Shown here piece after piece: positions 56,959-64,000 of a stretch of DNA of 64,000 bases. The stretch is from Pseudomonas sp. StFLB209. GTDB lineage: Bacteria > Pseudomonadota > Gammaproteobacteria > Pseudomonadales > Pseudomonadaceae. Each line of letters starts with the position of its first letter. Position 1 is the stretch's first letter. The notes beneath the pieces were generated by a model. The model saw only the letters and a program-made list of their open reading frames with translations. It was not told where the DNA came from and did not search any database. The translations under genes were made by a program, and so were the position numbers. Location: NCBI RefSeq assembly GCF_000829415.1, contig NZ_AP014637.1:5473001-5537000 (forward strand), written 5' to 3'.

Positions 56959-58872
56959 ATGAAATTGCATCAGTGGGATATCAACACCCGTACCCAGGTC
57001 ATCAGCCTGGGGCCGGCCCTGTTGTTGACGGTGCTGCTGACTGCGTTCTTCACCTTCGTGCGCTTGCAGGACTTGCGCGAAGAGCTCAATCACACCGGCC
57101 AGTTGATCGCCAATCAGCTGGCGCCCGCCGCCGAGCGTGGCGTATTGAATGACGACGAAGAATCGCTCAAGGCACTGACCCGTGCCACTTTGTCGATGCC
57201 CAGCGTGCAGTACGTCGAGATTCAGGACAGCAGCAACAATCCGCTGACCCACGTCCAGCAAGCCGAAGACCCGACGGGCAATAAGCGTCAGCTGGAGATT
57301 TTTCAGGCCCCGATTCATTTCACCGCGCCCAGTGCCGCCATTGACGCCAAGCCGGTGTTTACCGCTGGCAACGAGGGGTATCTGGGCCGGGTGCTGGTAG
57401 GGATGTCCCGCGACACCTTCAACCAACGCCAGCAGGAGATTTTGTTCAAGGCCGGTTTGCTGGCGTTCGCCGCGCTGCTGTTCACGTTCTTGCTGGCCCG
57501 CGGCCTGGCGCTGAGCCTGTCGCGCCCGATCAGCGAAATGGGCGAAGTCGTCAAGGCCATCCAGAAGGGCGACTATCACACGCCACTGCCGGTCACCGAC
57601 GACGCTGAACTCGGGGCCCTGGCCCGGCACATCAACAACCTGGCCGCCAACCTGGAACAAGCCAGCCTGGAGCAACAACACTCCATGGCGCAGCTGATTC
57701 ATACTCGCGAGCAGGCCGAGCAAGCCAACAAGGCCAAGTCGGACTTCCTGGCGATGATGAGCCACGAGTTGCGCACCCCCATGAACGGTGTCCTGGGCAT
57801 GCTGCAATTGATGGAGACCACGACGATGACCGCCGAGCAGGCCGAATATACGACACTGGCCGCCGAGTCCACCGAGCACCTGCTCAAGGTCATCAACGAC
57901 ATTCTCGACTTCTCGCGTATCGAGCGCGACGCCCTGCAAATCGAAGGTATCGCCTTCAACATCGCCGAGCTGATCCAATCCTCGACCCAAGCCTTCAACC
58001 CCACCGCCCAGCAACAGGGGCTGGTCCTTGATCTGCAACTGCAAGCGGGCATCGAACAGCTGGAGGTGCTCGGTGATCCGACCCGCATCCGCCAGATTCT
58101 GGTCAACCTGATTGGCAATGCGCTGAAATTCACCGAGATCGGCGGGGTGCGCGTAGAAGCTGGCTGGCGGGCTCTGGATGGTGACCAAGTGCGGATAATC
58201 TGTACGGTGCACGACAGCGGTATAGGTATTCGCGCCGACCGGCTTGAGTCGATGTTCAATGCCTTTCAGCAGGCCGACAGTTCCATCTCCCGTCGTTATG
58301 GCGGTACCGGCCTGGGGTTGTCGATCGCCCGGACCCTGGCCGAGCGCATGGGTGGCAGCCTGCATGCCCATAGCGAAGAAGGCGCAGGTTCCGTGTTTAC
58401 CCTGGAATTGAACCTGCCGCGCACCACCGGCAGTCAGGCGCAGCACTCCCCCACCGTGGTCAACACCGCAGAACTGAACGGCGAACGCTGCGTATTGCTG
58501 GTTGAAGACAACCCGGTCAATCGCACGGTAGTCGAGGCGATGCTGCACAGCCTGGGCTTCAGTGTCGACGTCGCGGTGGATGGCGCCGAGGCGGTGTACA
58601 AAGCCCAGGCCGCTCATCACGCCGTGATTCTCATGGACTGCCGGCTGCCGATCATGGACGGTTACGAAGCCACCCGTCGGATTCGTCAGATCGAGGGTCT
58701 TGAACAGGTGCCAATCATCGCCCTGACCGCTAACGCATTGCACGGTGATCGCGATGCGTGCCTGCAGGCCGGGATGAATGACTACTTGTCGAAACCGTTC
58801 AAACAGGCTGATTTGCACCAGGTTTTACTGCGTTGGCAAGCCTTTCAACCACTTGCGACTGGCGATAAATGA
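56959..58872 (+). CDS. Hybrid sensor histidine kinase (PA1611-like)
   Basis: A 637-residue membrane kinase. TM1 is at about residues 16-36, a periplasmic domain follows to about 170, TM2 is at about 172-190 (LLAFAALLFTFLLARGLAL) and then HAMP. HisKA has the phospho-acceptor in AMMSHELRTPMNGVLGMLQLM, HATPase contains DPTRIRQILVNLIGNALKF, DSGIGI and GGTGLGLSIARTLAERMGG, and the receiver VEDNPVNRTVVEAML has its Asp in VILMDCRLPIMDGYEATRRI and Lys in YLSKPF. No HPt domain is present. Its place between gpsA and fabA matches P. aeruginosa PA1611, a RetS-interacting kinase. Confidence 0.92.
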   Translation: MKLHQWDINTRTQVISLGPALLLTVLLTAFFTFVRLQDLREELNHTGQLIANQLAPAAERGVLNDDEESLKALTRATLSMPSVQYVEIQDSSNNPLTHVQQAEDPTGNKRQLEIFQAPIHFTAPSAAIDAKPVFTAGNEGYLGRVLVGMSRDTFNQRQQEILFKAGLLAFAALLFTFLLARGLALSLSRPISEMGEVVKAIQKGDYHTPLPVTDDAELGALARHINNLAANLEQASLEQQHSMAQLIHTREQAEQANKAKSDFLAMMSHELRTPMNGVLGMLQLMETTTMTAEQAEYTTLAAESTEHLLKVINDILDFSRIERDALQIEGIAFNIAELIQSSTQAFNPTAQQQGLVLDLQLQAGIEQLEVLGDPTRIRQILVNLIGNALKFTEIGGVRVEAGWRALDGDQVRIICTVHDSGIGIRADRLESMFNAFQQADSSISRRYGGTGLGLSIARTLAERMGGSLHAHSEEGAGSVFTLELNLPRTTGSQAQHSPTVVNTAELNGERCVLLVEDNPVNRTVVEAMLHSLGFSVDVAVDGAEAVYKAQAAHHAVILMDCRLPIMDGYEATRRIRQIEGLEQVPIIALTANALHGDRDACLQAGMNDYLSKPFKQADLHQVLLRWQAFQPLATGDK

Positions 58873-58932
58873 TAAATTGCGGCAGTCTTGGCAGCTTGTT
58901 CGGCAATGGATATCGGTCGGACGAAGATTTTC

Positions 58933-58950
58933 AGTGTACAGGTGTACATT
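58933..58950. promoter_or_regulatory. DesT/FabR-like operator upstream of fabA
   Basis: AGTGTACAGGTGTACATT is an inverted pair of TGTACA units separated by GG, resembling the FabR/DesT family operators that control unsaturated fatty acid genes. It lies 144 bases before the fabA start codon, in the promoter region, after the end of the sensor kinase gene. Confidence 0.5.
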
Positions 58951-59093
58951 CATCGCACCGGCACTGTGACTTTCATTACAACGCAACAGTCTATGACTAG
59001 GCTGCCGGACAATGTCCTGGCGAAAACGTCCGTCAGGACTGGCGCGTGGGCCCGATCGGCCAGCGTCGCAAGTGAACATTTTGAGGAGCTCGC

Positions 59094-59609
59094 ATGACCA
59101 AACAACACGCCTTTACCCGGGAAGACCTGCTGCGCTGCAGTCGTGGCGAGCTGTTTGGCCCAGGTAACGCGCAACTGCCCGCCCCCAACATGCTGATGGT
59201 CGATCGTATTACCCACATCAGTGAAGAAGGCGGCAAGTACGGCAAGGGTGAGTTGGTCGCCGAGCTGGATATCACCCCCGACCTGTGGTTCTTTGCCTGC
59301 CATTTCGAAGGTGACCCGGTGATGCCTGGCTGCCTGGGTCTTGACGCCATGTGGCAGTTGGTTGGCTTCTATCTGGGCTGGCAGGGCAATCCTGGCCGTG
59401 GTCGTGCCCTGGGTTCTGGCGAAGTGAAGTTCTTCGGCCAGGTTCTGCCGACTGCCAAGAAGGTCACCTACAACATCCACATCAAGCGCACCATGCGCGG
59501 CAAGCTGGTTCTGGCAATCGCCGACGGCACCGTGAGCGTTGATGGTCGCGAAATCTACAGCGCCGAAGGTTTGCGTGTCGGCCTGTTCACCTCTACTGAC
59601 AACTTCTAA
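59094..59609 (+). CDS. fabA: 3-hydroxydecanoyl-ACP dehydratase/isomerase FabA
   Basis: A 171-residue dehydratase and trans-2 to cis-3 isomerase that starts the anaerobic unsaturated fatty acid pathway. The catalytic His and Asp are in [41 protein letters not shown] is also diagnostic. It is followed 10 bases later by fabB and forms the standard fabAB operon. TGAGGAG precedes the ATG. Codon choice fits high expression. Confidence 0.98.
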   Translation: MTKQHAFTREDLLRCSRGELFGPGNAQLPAPNMLMVDRITHISEEGGKYGKGELVAELDITPDLWFFACHFEGDPVMPGCLGLDAMWQLVGFYLGWQGNPGRGRALGSGEVKFFGQVLPTAKKVTYNIHIKRTMRGKLVLAIADGTVSVDGREIYSAEGLRVGLFTSTDNF

Positions 59610-59619
59610 GGGTACCCGC

Positions 59620-60840
59620 ATGCGCCGCGTCGTTATCACTGGTCTGGGCATCGTTTCGTGCTTGGGCAATGACAAAGACACCGTCTCCGCCAACCTGCGT
59701 GCTAACCGCCCTGGCATCCGATTCAACCCGGAATATGCCGAAATGGGTCTGCGTAGCCAGGTTTCCGGCTCCATCGACCTCAACCTCGAAGAACTGATCG
59801 ACCGCAAGGTGTTCCGCTTCGTGGGCCACGCTGCTGCCTACGCCTACCTGGCCATGGCCGACGCCATCAAGGACTCGGGCCTGACCGAAGAGCAGGTTTC
59901 CAACCCGCGCACCGGTCTGATCGCAGGTTCCGGCGGTGCTTCGACCCTGAACCAGATGGAAGCACTGGATATCCTGCGCGAGAAAGGCGTCAAGCGTGTA
60001 GGTCCGTACCGCGTGACCCGCACCATGAGCAGCACCGTTTCGGCGTGTCTGGCCACACCGTTCAAGATCAAGGGCCTGAACTACTCGATCGCCTCGGCCT
60101 GCGCCACCAGCGCCCACTGCATCGGGACTGCCATGGAGCAGATCCAGATGGGCAAGCAGGACATCGTGTTCGCCGGCGGCGGTGAAGAAGAGCACTGGAG
60201 CCAGTCGTTCCTGTTCGACGCCATGGGCGCATTGTCCAGCAAGCGTAACGACACCCCGGAAAAAGCCTCGCGCGCCTACGACAACGACCGTGATGGCTTC
60301 GTCATCGCTGGCGGTGGCGGCATGGTCGTGGTCGAAGAGCTGGAGCACGCTCTGGCCCGTGGCGCCAAGATTTACGCCGAAATCGTTGGCTACGGCGCCA
60401 CTTCCGATGGTTACGACATGGTTGCCCCGAGCGGCGAAGGCGCGATCCGCTGCATGCAGCAGGCGCTGTCGACCGTCGACACCCCGATCGACTATCTCAA
60501 CACCCACGGCACCTCGACTCCGGTCGGCGACGTTGCCGAGATCAAGGGTGTGCGTGAAGTGTTCGGCGACAAGGCTCCGGCCATCAGTTCGACCAAGAGC
60601 CTGTCGGGCCACTCGCTGGGCGCCGCTGGCGTTCACGAAGCGATCTACTGCATGCTGATGATGGAAGGCAACTTCATTGCCGGCTCCGCCAACATCGACG
60701 ACCTGGACCCGGCGGTCGCTGACCTGCCGATCCTGCGCGAGACTCGCGAAAACGCGAAGATCGACACCGTGATGAGCAACAGCTTCGGCTTTGGCGGCAC
60801 CAACGCCACGCTGGTACTGAAACGCTGGCAGGGCAAGTGA
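59620..60840 (+). CDS. fabB: 3-oxoacyl-ACP synthase I FabB
   Basis: A 406-residue beta-ketoacyl synthase that elongates the cis-3-decenoyl product of FabA. The catalytic Cys is in [14 protein letters not shown], the two histidines in [14 protein letters not shown] and [18 protein letters not shown]. The start [18 protein letters not shown] is the usual N-terminus; the ORF upstream overlaps fabA and is discarded. Coregulated with fabA by the candidate DesT/FabR-like site, and followed by a terminator. Confidence 0.98.
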   Translation: MRRVVITGLGIVSCLGNDKDTVSANLRANRPGIRFNPEYAEMGLRSQVSGSIDLNLEELIDRKVFRFVGHAAAYAYLAMADAIKDSGLTEEQVSNPRTGLIAGSGGASTLNQMEALDILREKGVKRVGPYRVTRTMSSTVSACLATPFKIKGLNYSIASACATSAHCIGTAMEQIQMGKQDIVFAGGGEEEHWSQSFLFDAMGALSSKRNDTPEKASRAYDNDRDGFVIAGGGGMVVVEELEHALARGAKIYAEIVGYGATSDGYDMVAPSGEGAIRCMQQALSTVDTPIDYLNTHGTSTPVGDVAEIKGVREVFGDKAPAISSTKSLSGHSLGAAGVHEAIYCMLMMEGNFIAGSANIDDLDPAVADLPILRETRENAKIDTVMSNSFGFGGTNATLVLKRWQGK

Positions 60841-60866
60841 TCGTCTGAGTTGCACGCAACATGAAC

Positions 60867-60894
60867 AAGGCCAGTCACTGACTGGCCTTTTTCT
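60867..60894 (+). terminator. Rho-independent terminator of fabAB
   Basis: AAGGCCAGTC ACT GACTGGCCTT forms a perfect stem and is followed by TTTCTTT, 27 bases after the fabB stop. Confidence 0.92.
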
Positions 60895-60907
60895 TTGCCG
60901 AAAATGT

Positions 60908-60953
60908 TAAGCGCCGCACACCTGGCTGCTCCCACAAAGGCATGCGGCGCTTA
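60908..60953. repeat. Inverted repeat between convergent fabB and lysR genes
   Basis: Perfect 11-bp arms TAAGCGCCGCA and TGCGGCGCTTA flank 24 bases that contain a degenerate REP remnant (GCTGCTCCCACAAAG). It lacks a T-tract and ends 17 bases before the stop codon of the LysR gene. Confidence 0.55.
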
Positions 60954-60970
60954 TCTGAACAGTATTGGCT

Positions 60971-61876
60971 TTAGCCGCCAAGCTTGCGCGCCAGGTATTC
61001 GCGCAGAAACTCAACCGTGACCCTGACCTTGGCCGAGTTGATCAGTGGCGAGGTATACACCGCCCAGATATCAGCATCCTGCCGGTAGCCCGGCAATACC
61101 TGCAGCAACCGGCCGGCTTCCAGATCGGCCTGCACATCCCACATTGAGCGCAGCAGGATACCGCGGCCATCCAGGCACCATTGGCGGGCGATTTCGCCGT
61201 GGTTGGTGGACAGGCTGCCAGTGACCTTGACGGTTTGCGCGCCTTGCGGGCCTTGCAGATGCCAGATCCCGAACGGTCGGTCGCGCTCTTTGATCAGCAG
61301 GCAGTCATGGTTGGTCAATTCTGCCAGGCTGCCCGGCGTGCCTTGACGCTCCAGGTAGGTCGGGCTGGCGCACAGCACCCGCCAGTTACGAGCCAGATGC
61401 CGGGCACGCAGGTGCGGGGCAATCTGGTCGCCAACGCGAATGTCCAGGTCCACCCCCTCATCGATCAGGTCCACCAAACGATCCTGGATGTCCAGGCGAA
61501 TATCCAGTTGCCGATAGCGCGCCGCCAGTTCCGACAACGCCGGGGCCACCAGCCGCCGGCCAAAGCCTTGGCTACTGATCACCCGCAGCACGCCACTGGG
61601 CTCTGCGTGCCGGACAGCGACCTCTTCACTCATCTGCTGCACCGACTCAAGAATAGTCCTGGCCCAGTCATAGACCCGTTCGCCATCCTCGGTGATCGAC
61701 ACCTGACGTGTCGAGCGATGCAGCAATTGCACGCCCATGCCCTGCTCCAGCAGCTTGATGCGCTTGCTTACATAGGCTGGCGACATGCCCAGTTCACTGG
61801 CTGCCGCTATAAAGCTGGCGCGCCGGGCAACATGGACAAACACGTTCAGGTCATCAAGTGCGGGCAGATTATTCAC
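60971..61876 (-). CDS. dmlR: LysR family regulator, DmlR-like
   Basis: A 301-residue LysR-type regulator. The N-terminal helix-turn-helix is LNVFVHVARRASFIAAASELGMSPAYVSKRIKLLEQGMGVQLLHRSTRQVSITEDG (residues about 8-66), and the substrate-binding domain follows from RVISSQGFGRRLVAPALSEL to LDIRVGDQIAPHLRAR. It is divergent from the malate/tartrate dehydrogenase gene across 91 bases, the same arrangement as E. coli dmlR-dmlA, where DmlR activates growth on D-malate. Symbol by homology and context. Confidence 0.82.
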   Translation of the reverse strand: MNNLPALDDLNVFVHVARRASFIAAASELGMSPAYVSKRIKLLEQGMGVQLLHRSTRQVSITEDGERVYDWARTILESVQQMSEEVAVRHAEPSGVLRVISSQGFGRRLVAPALSELAARYRQLDIRLDIQDRLVDLIDEGVDLDIRVGDQIAPHLRARHLARNWRVLCASPTYLERQGTPGSLAELTNHDCLLIKERDRPFGIWHLQGPQGAQTVKVTGSLSTNHGEIARQWCLDGRGILLRSMWDVQADLEAGRLLQVLPGYRQDADIWAVYTSPLINSAKVRVTVEFLREYLARKLGG

Positions 61877-61915
61877 AGCTCGTGTTCCTTCAATTCATAT
61901 CTACGCGGATTATCA

Positions 61916-61935
61916 CCTATTCGTAAGCCGATAGG
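61916..61935. promoter_or_regulatory. Candidate LysR-type operator between dmlR and dmlA
   Basis: CCTATTCG-TAAG-CCGATAGG is a near-perfect 8-bp inverted repeat in the middle of the 91-base divergent region, 32 bases before the dmlA start codon. Such short interrupted dyads are usual recognition sites for LysR proteins. Confidence 0.4.
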
Positions 61936-61967
61936 ATGAGCCCATTCCCTCAAACCTGGAGAGCGAC

Positions 61968-63038
61968 ATGAATAACAAGACTCTGCGCATTGCTGCGATC
62001 GCTGGCGACGGCATCGGCCTGGAAGTGCTACCCGAAGGCGTACGCGCGGTACAGGCAGCGGCTGACCGGTATGGTATCGCCCTGCAGTTCGAGTATTTTG
62101 AGTGGGCCAGCTGCGATTACTACCTGGCCCACGGCCAGATGATGCCGGACGACTGGCGTGAACAACTGTCCGGCTTCGATGCGATCTTCTTCGGCGCGGT
62201 GGGCTGGCCTGACAAAGTCCCGGACCACATTTCGCTGTGGGGCTCGTTGCTCAAGTTCCGCCGCGAGTTCGATCAGTACGTCAACTTGCGCCCGGTGCGC
62301 TTGTTCCCCGGTGTCCCCTGCCCGCTGGCTGGTCGCCAGGCCGGTGAGATCGACTTCATGGTGGTGCGCGAGAACACCGAGGGCGAGTATTCATCGCTGG
62401 GCGGCATCATGTTCGAAAACACCGCTAACGAGTTCGTTATCCAGGAATCGGTGTTCACCCGCCGCGGCAGCGATCGCATTCTCAAGTACGCCTTCGAGCT
62501 GGCCAGCCAGCGACCGCGCAAACACGTCACCTCAGCGACCAAGTCAAACGGCATGGCGATCAGCATGCCGTACTGGGACAAACGCACTGAAGCCATGGCC
62601 AGCCATTATCCCCACGTCAGCTGGGACAAACAGCATATCGACATCCTCTGCGCACGCTTTGTGCTGCAACCGGAGCGCTTCGATGTGGTGGTAGCCACCA
62701 ACCTGTTCGGTGACATCCTCAGCGACCTGGGCCCCGCGTGCACCGGCACCATCGGCATCGCACCATCGGCCAACCTCAACCCGGAGCGCCATTTCCCGTC
62801 GCTGTTCGAACCGGTACATGGCTCGGCCCCAGACATTGCCGGGCGCAACATTGCCAACCCGGTGGCGATGATCTGGTCCGGCGCATTGATGCTCGATTTC
62901 CTGGGCCACCGTCAGGCTCATGACGATATCCTGCGGGCCATCGAACAGGTAATCGCCAGCGGCGAAGTGACCCCGGACCTGGGCGGCACGGCCTCGACCC
63001 AGCAGATGGGCAATGCCGTGGTGCGGGCACTGGGCTGA
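61968..63038 (+). CDS. dmlA: D-malate / tartrate dehydrogenase (decarboxylating)
   Basis: A 356-residue beta-decarboxylating dehydrogenase of the isocitrate/isopropylmalate family. Residues agreeing with E. coli DmlA extend over the whole length, including AGDGIGLEVLPEGVR, GSLLKFRREFDQYVNLRPVRLFPGVPCPL, VVRENTEGEYSSLGG, SATKSNGMAISMPYWDKR, and the metal aspartates in NLFGDILSDLGPACTG. It oxidises D-malate to pyruvate and CO2 with NAD+, and tartrate in related enzymes. GGAGAG precedes the ATG; probably activated by the divergent LysR protein. Confidence 0.92.
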   Translation: MNNKTLRIAAIAGDGIGLEVLPEGVRAVQAAADRYGIALQFEYFEWASCDYYLAHGQMMPDDWREQLSGFDAIFFGAVGWPDKVPDHISLWGSLLKFRREFDQYVNLRPVRLFPGVPCPLAGRQAGEIDFMVVRENTEGEYSSLGGIMFENTANEFVIQESVFTRRGSDRILKYAFELASQRPRKHVTSATKSNGMAISMPYWDKRTEAMASHYPHVSWDKQHIDILCARFVLQPERFDVVVATNLFGDILSDLGPACTGTIGIAPSANLNPERHFPSLFEPVHGSAPDIAGRNIANPVAMIWSGALMLDFLGHRQAHDDILRAIEQVIASGEVTPDLGGTASTQQMGNAVVRALG

Positions 63039-63110
63039 GCTTCAGCTCGACATACAGCGGGCTTGTAAATGGCGGCAATCGTTGCTGCGCGATTGATGAC
63101 GCGATCGACG

Positions 63111-64000
63111 TCAGTCCCGAGCCCCCAGCAGGGCACTGACACTTGAGGTCAGTGCCTGCAAGGCAAAGGGTTTGGTCAGCACTGCCGTGGCCGTCGTCAG
63201 CGGGCTGTCACCCAGCACATGAGGCAGCGTATAGCCGGTCATGAACAGCACGGGCAAAGCCGGTCGAACCTTACGCCCGGCTTCGGCCATCTGCCGGCCA
63301 TCCAGCCCACCGGGCAGGCCGATGTCGGTGACCAGCAAATCGATGCGCGTGTCAGAGCGCAGCAGCTGCAAGCCGGCGAGGCTGTCCGCCGCTTCGATCA
63401 CCACATACCCATGACTGCCGAGGATCTCGCTGACGAACAGCCGTACCGAGGACTCATCATCAACCACCAGCACGGTCTGGCCGGCACCGGCCAGCGGCAC
63501 TTCATCGCTCACCGGTGGATGACCTGGCGCCTCGGCCTGGGCGGCGCAGCCGGGCAATTGCAGATAGACCCGGGTGCCCTTGCCCTGCTCTGACTGGATG
63601 CGCACCTGCCCACCGGACTGCTTGGCGAACCCATAGACCATCGACAGGCCGAGGCCCGTTCCGGCACCGACCGGTTTAGTGGTGAAAAACGGCTCGAACG
63701 CCTTGGACAGGGTTTGCTCACTCATCCCGACCCCGTTGTCTGCCACACAGATGGTCAGGTAGGTACCCGGCACCAATTCTGCGTCCAGCTCGGCACCGGA
63801 CTCCAGCACCTGATTGAAGGTCTTGATCGAGATGACGCCGCTACCGCTCGGCATGGCATCGCGGGCGTTGATGCACAGGTTCAGCAGGGCATTCTCCACC
63901 TGCGCAGGGTCAACCATGCAGGTCTTCAAGGCGGCTGCCAGCTCGACCTTGAGCTTGATCGAAGGCCCGGCGGTGCGTCGAATCAACTCTTCCATGCCAC
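63111..64000 (-). CDS. Sensor histidine kinase/response regulator hybrid, C-terminal part (window edge)
   Basis: At least 294 residues; the frame is open to the right edge, so the gene is cut. The visible part holds a HATPase domain with [19 protein letters not shown] (N box), [11 protein letters not shown] (G1), [27 protein letters not shown] (F and G2 boxes), and a C-terminal receiver [15 protein letters not shown] with Asp in [13 protein letters not shown] and Lys in VLTKPF. The arrangement is usual for PAS-containing hybrid kinases that end in a receiver. The dimerisation/histidine region and any sensor lie outside the window. Confidence 0.88.
   Translation of the reverse strand, partial: GMEELIRRTAGPSIKLKVELAAALKTCMVDPAQVENALLNLCINARDAMPSGSGVISIKTFNQVLESGAELDAELVPGTYLTICVADNGVGMSEQTLSKAFEPFFTTKPVGAGTGLGLSMVYGFAKQSGGQVRIQSEQGKGTRVYLQLPGCAAQAEAPGHPPVSDEVPLAGAGQTVLVVDDESSVRLFVSEILGSHGYVVIEAADSLAGLQLLRSDTRIDLLVTDIGLPGGLDGRQMAEAGRKVRPALPVLFMTGYTLPHVLGDSPLTTATAVLTKPFALQALTSSVSALLGARD

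Noticed and set aside
56944..58818. 624-codon ORF on the minus strand opposite the hybrid sensor kinase
   Set aside because: Mirror of a well-supported kinase frame; no known motif and low-complexity composition.
59593..60855. 420-codon ORF on the minus strand opposite fabB
   Set aside because: Antisense shadow of fabB; no domain.

Overview
The window is chromosomal DNA from a Pseudomonas (gammaproteobacterium). Diagnostic genes are the Pseudomonas lipoprotein OprI, TgpA, MltF2-type transglycosylase, an NfxB-MexC-MexD efflux locus, a gene block matching the P. aeruginosa gpsA-PA1611-fabA-fabB neighbourhood, and the family's REP elements. Base composition is high-GC throughout, so long antisense ORFs opposite real genes are common and were discarded. 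No rRNA, tRNA, CRISPR, prophage or intact insertion sequence was seen.

Layout. 1-5.5 kb: an end-truncated universal stress protein, ketopantoate reductase-like and thioredoxin-like genes, class I DAHP synthase, a small acetyltransferase, oprI and an L,D-transpeptidase. 5.5-20 kb: tesA divergent from the ybbA-ybbP ABC pair, a thioredoxin-fold/SDR/IclR group, two chemoreceptors, greB, DoxX, mltF2 and tatD. 20-27 kb: an acyl-CoA thioesterase, the moxR-DUF58-tgpA-CHAD operon, a small lipoprotein and a patatin-like protein. 27-32.3 kb: nfxB divergent from mexC-mexD, with no outer-membrane channel gene following.

32.5-50.4 kb looks like an accessory catabolic region. An araC-metA porin-MFS-amidase unit runs leftwards; an AA_synth (DUF1185)-alpha/beta hydrolase-aldehyde dehydrogenase-flavin reductase unit runs rightwards, followed by a GntR/FCD regulator and a NUDIX gene. 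Further right lie a RibBX-type ribB paralogue and a polyamine-type ABC importer. The same palindrome, TGGTATACCA (one copy with a single mismatch), precedes the AA_synth operon, the ribBX gene and the importer operon, so they probably form one GntR-controlled regulon: import, hydrolysis, flavin-dependent oxidation, aldehyde oxidation. The gene set resembles the Rut pyrimidine pathway in enzyme classes, but no oxygenase is present in the window. Within this region are also a LysE exporter, a SUKH protein fused to a ribosomal L7/L12-like C-terminal domain, a decayed partial copy of that SUKH gene, a 143-bp MITE-like element and several mosaic REP repeats.

50.5-64 kb is mostly core: AI-2E family permease, DUF4892, two alpha/beta hydrolases, a hotdog thioesterase, sixA, DUF4389, gpsA, a hybrid sensor kinase, fabA-fabB with a DesT/FabR-like operator, dmlR-dmlA, and a sensor kinase/receiver gene cut by the window end.
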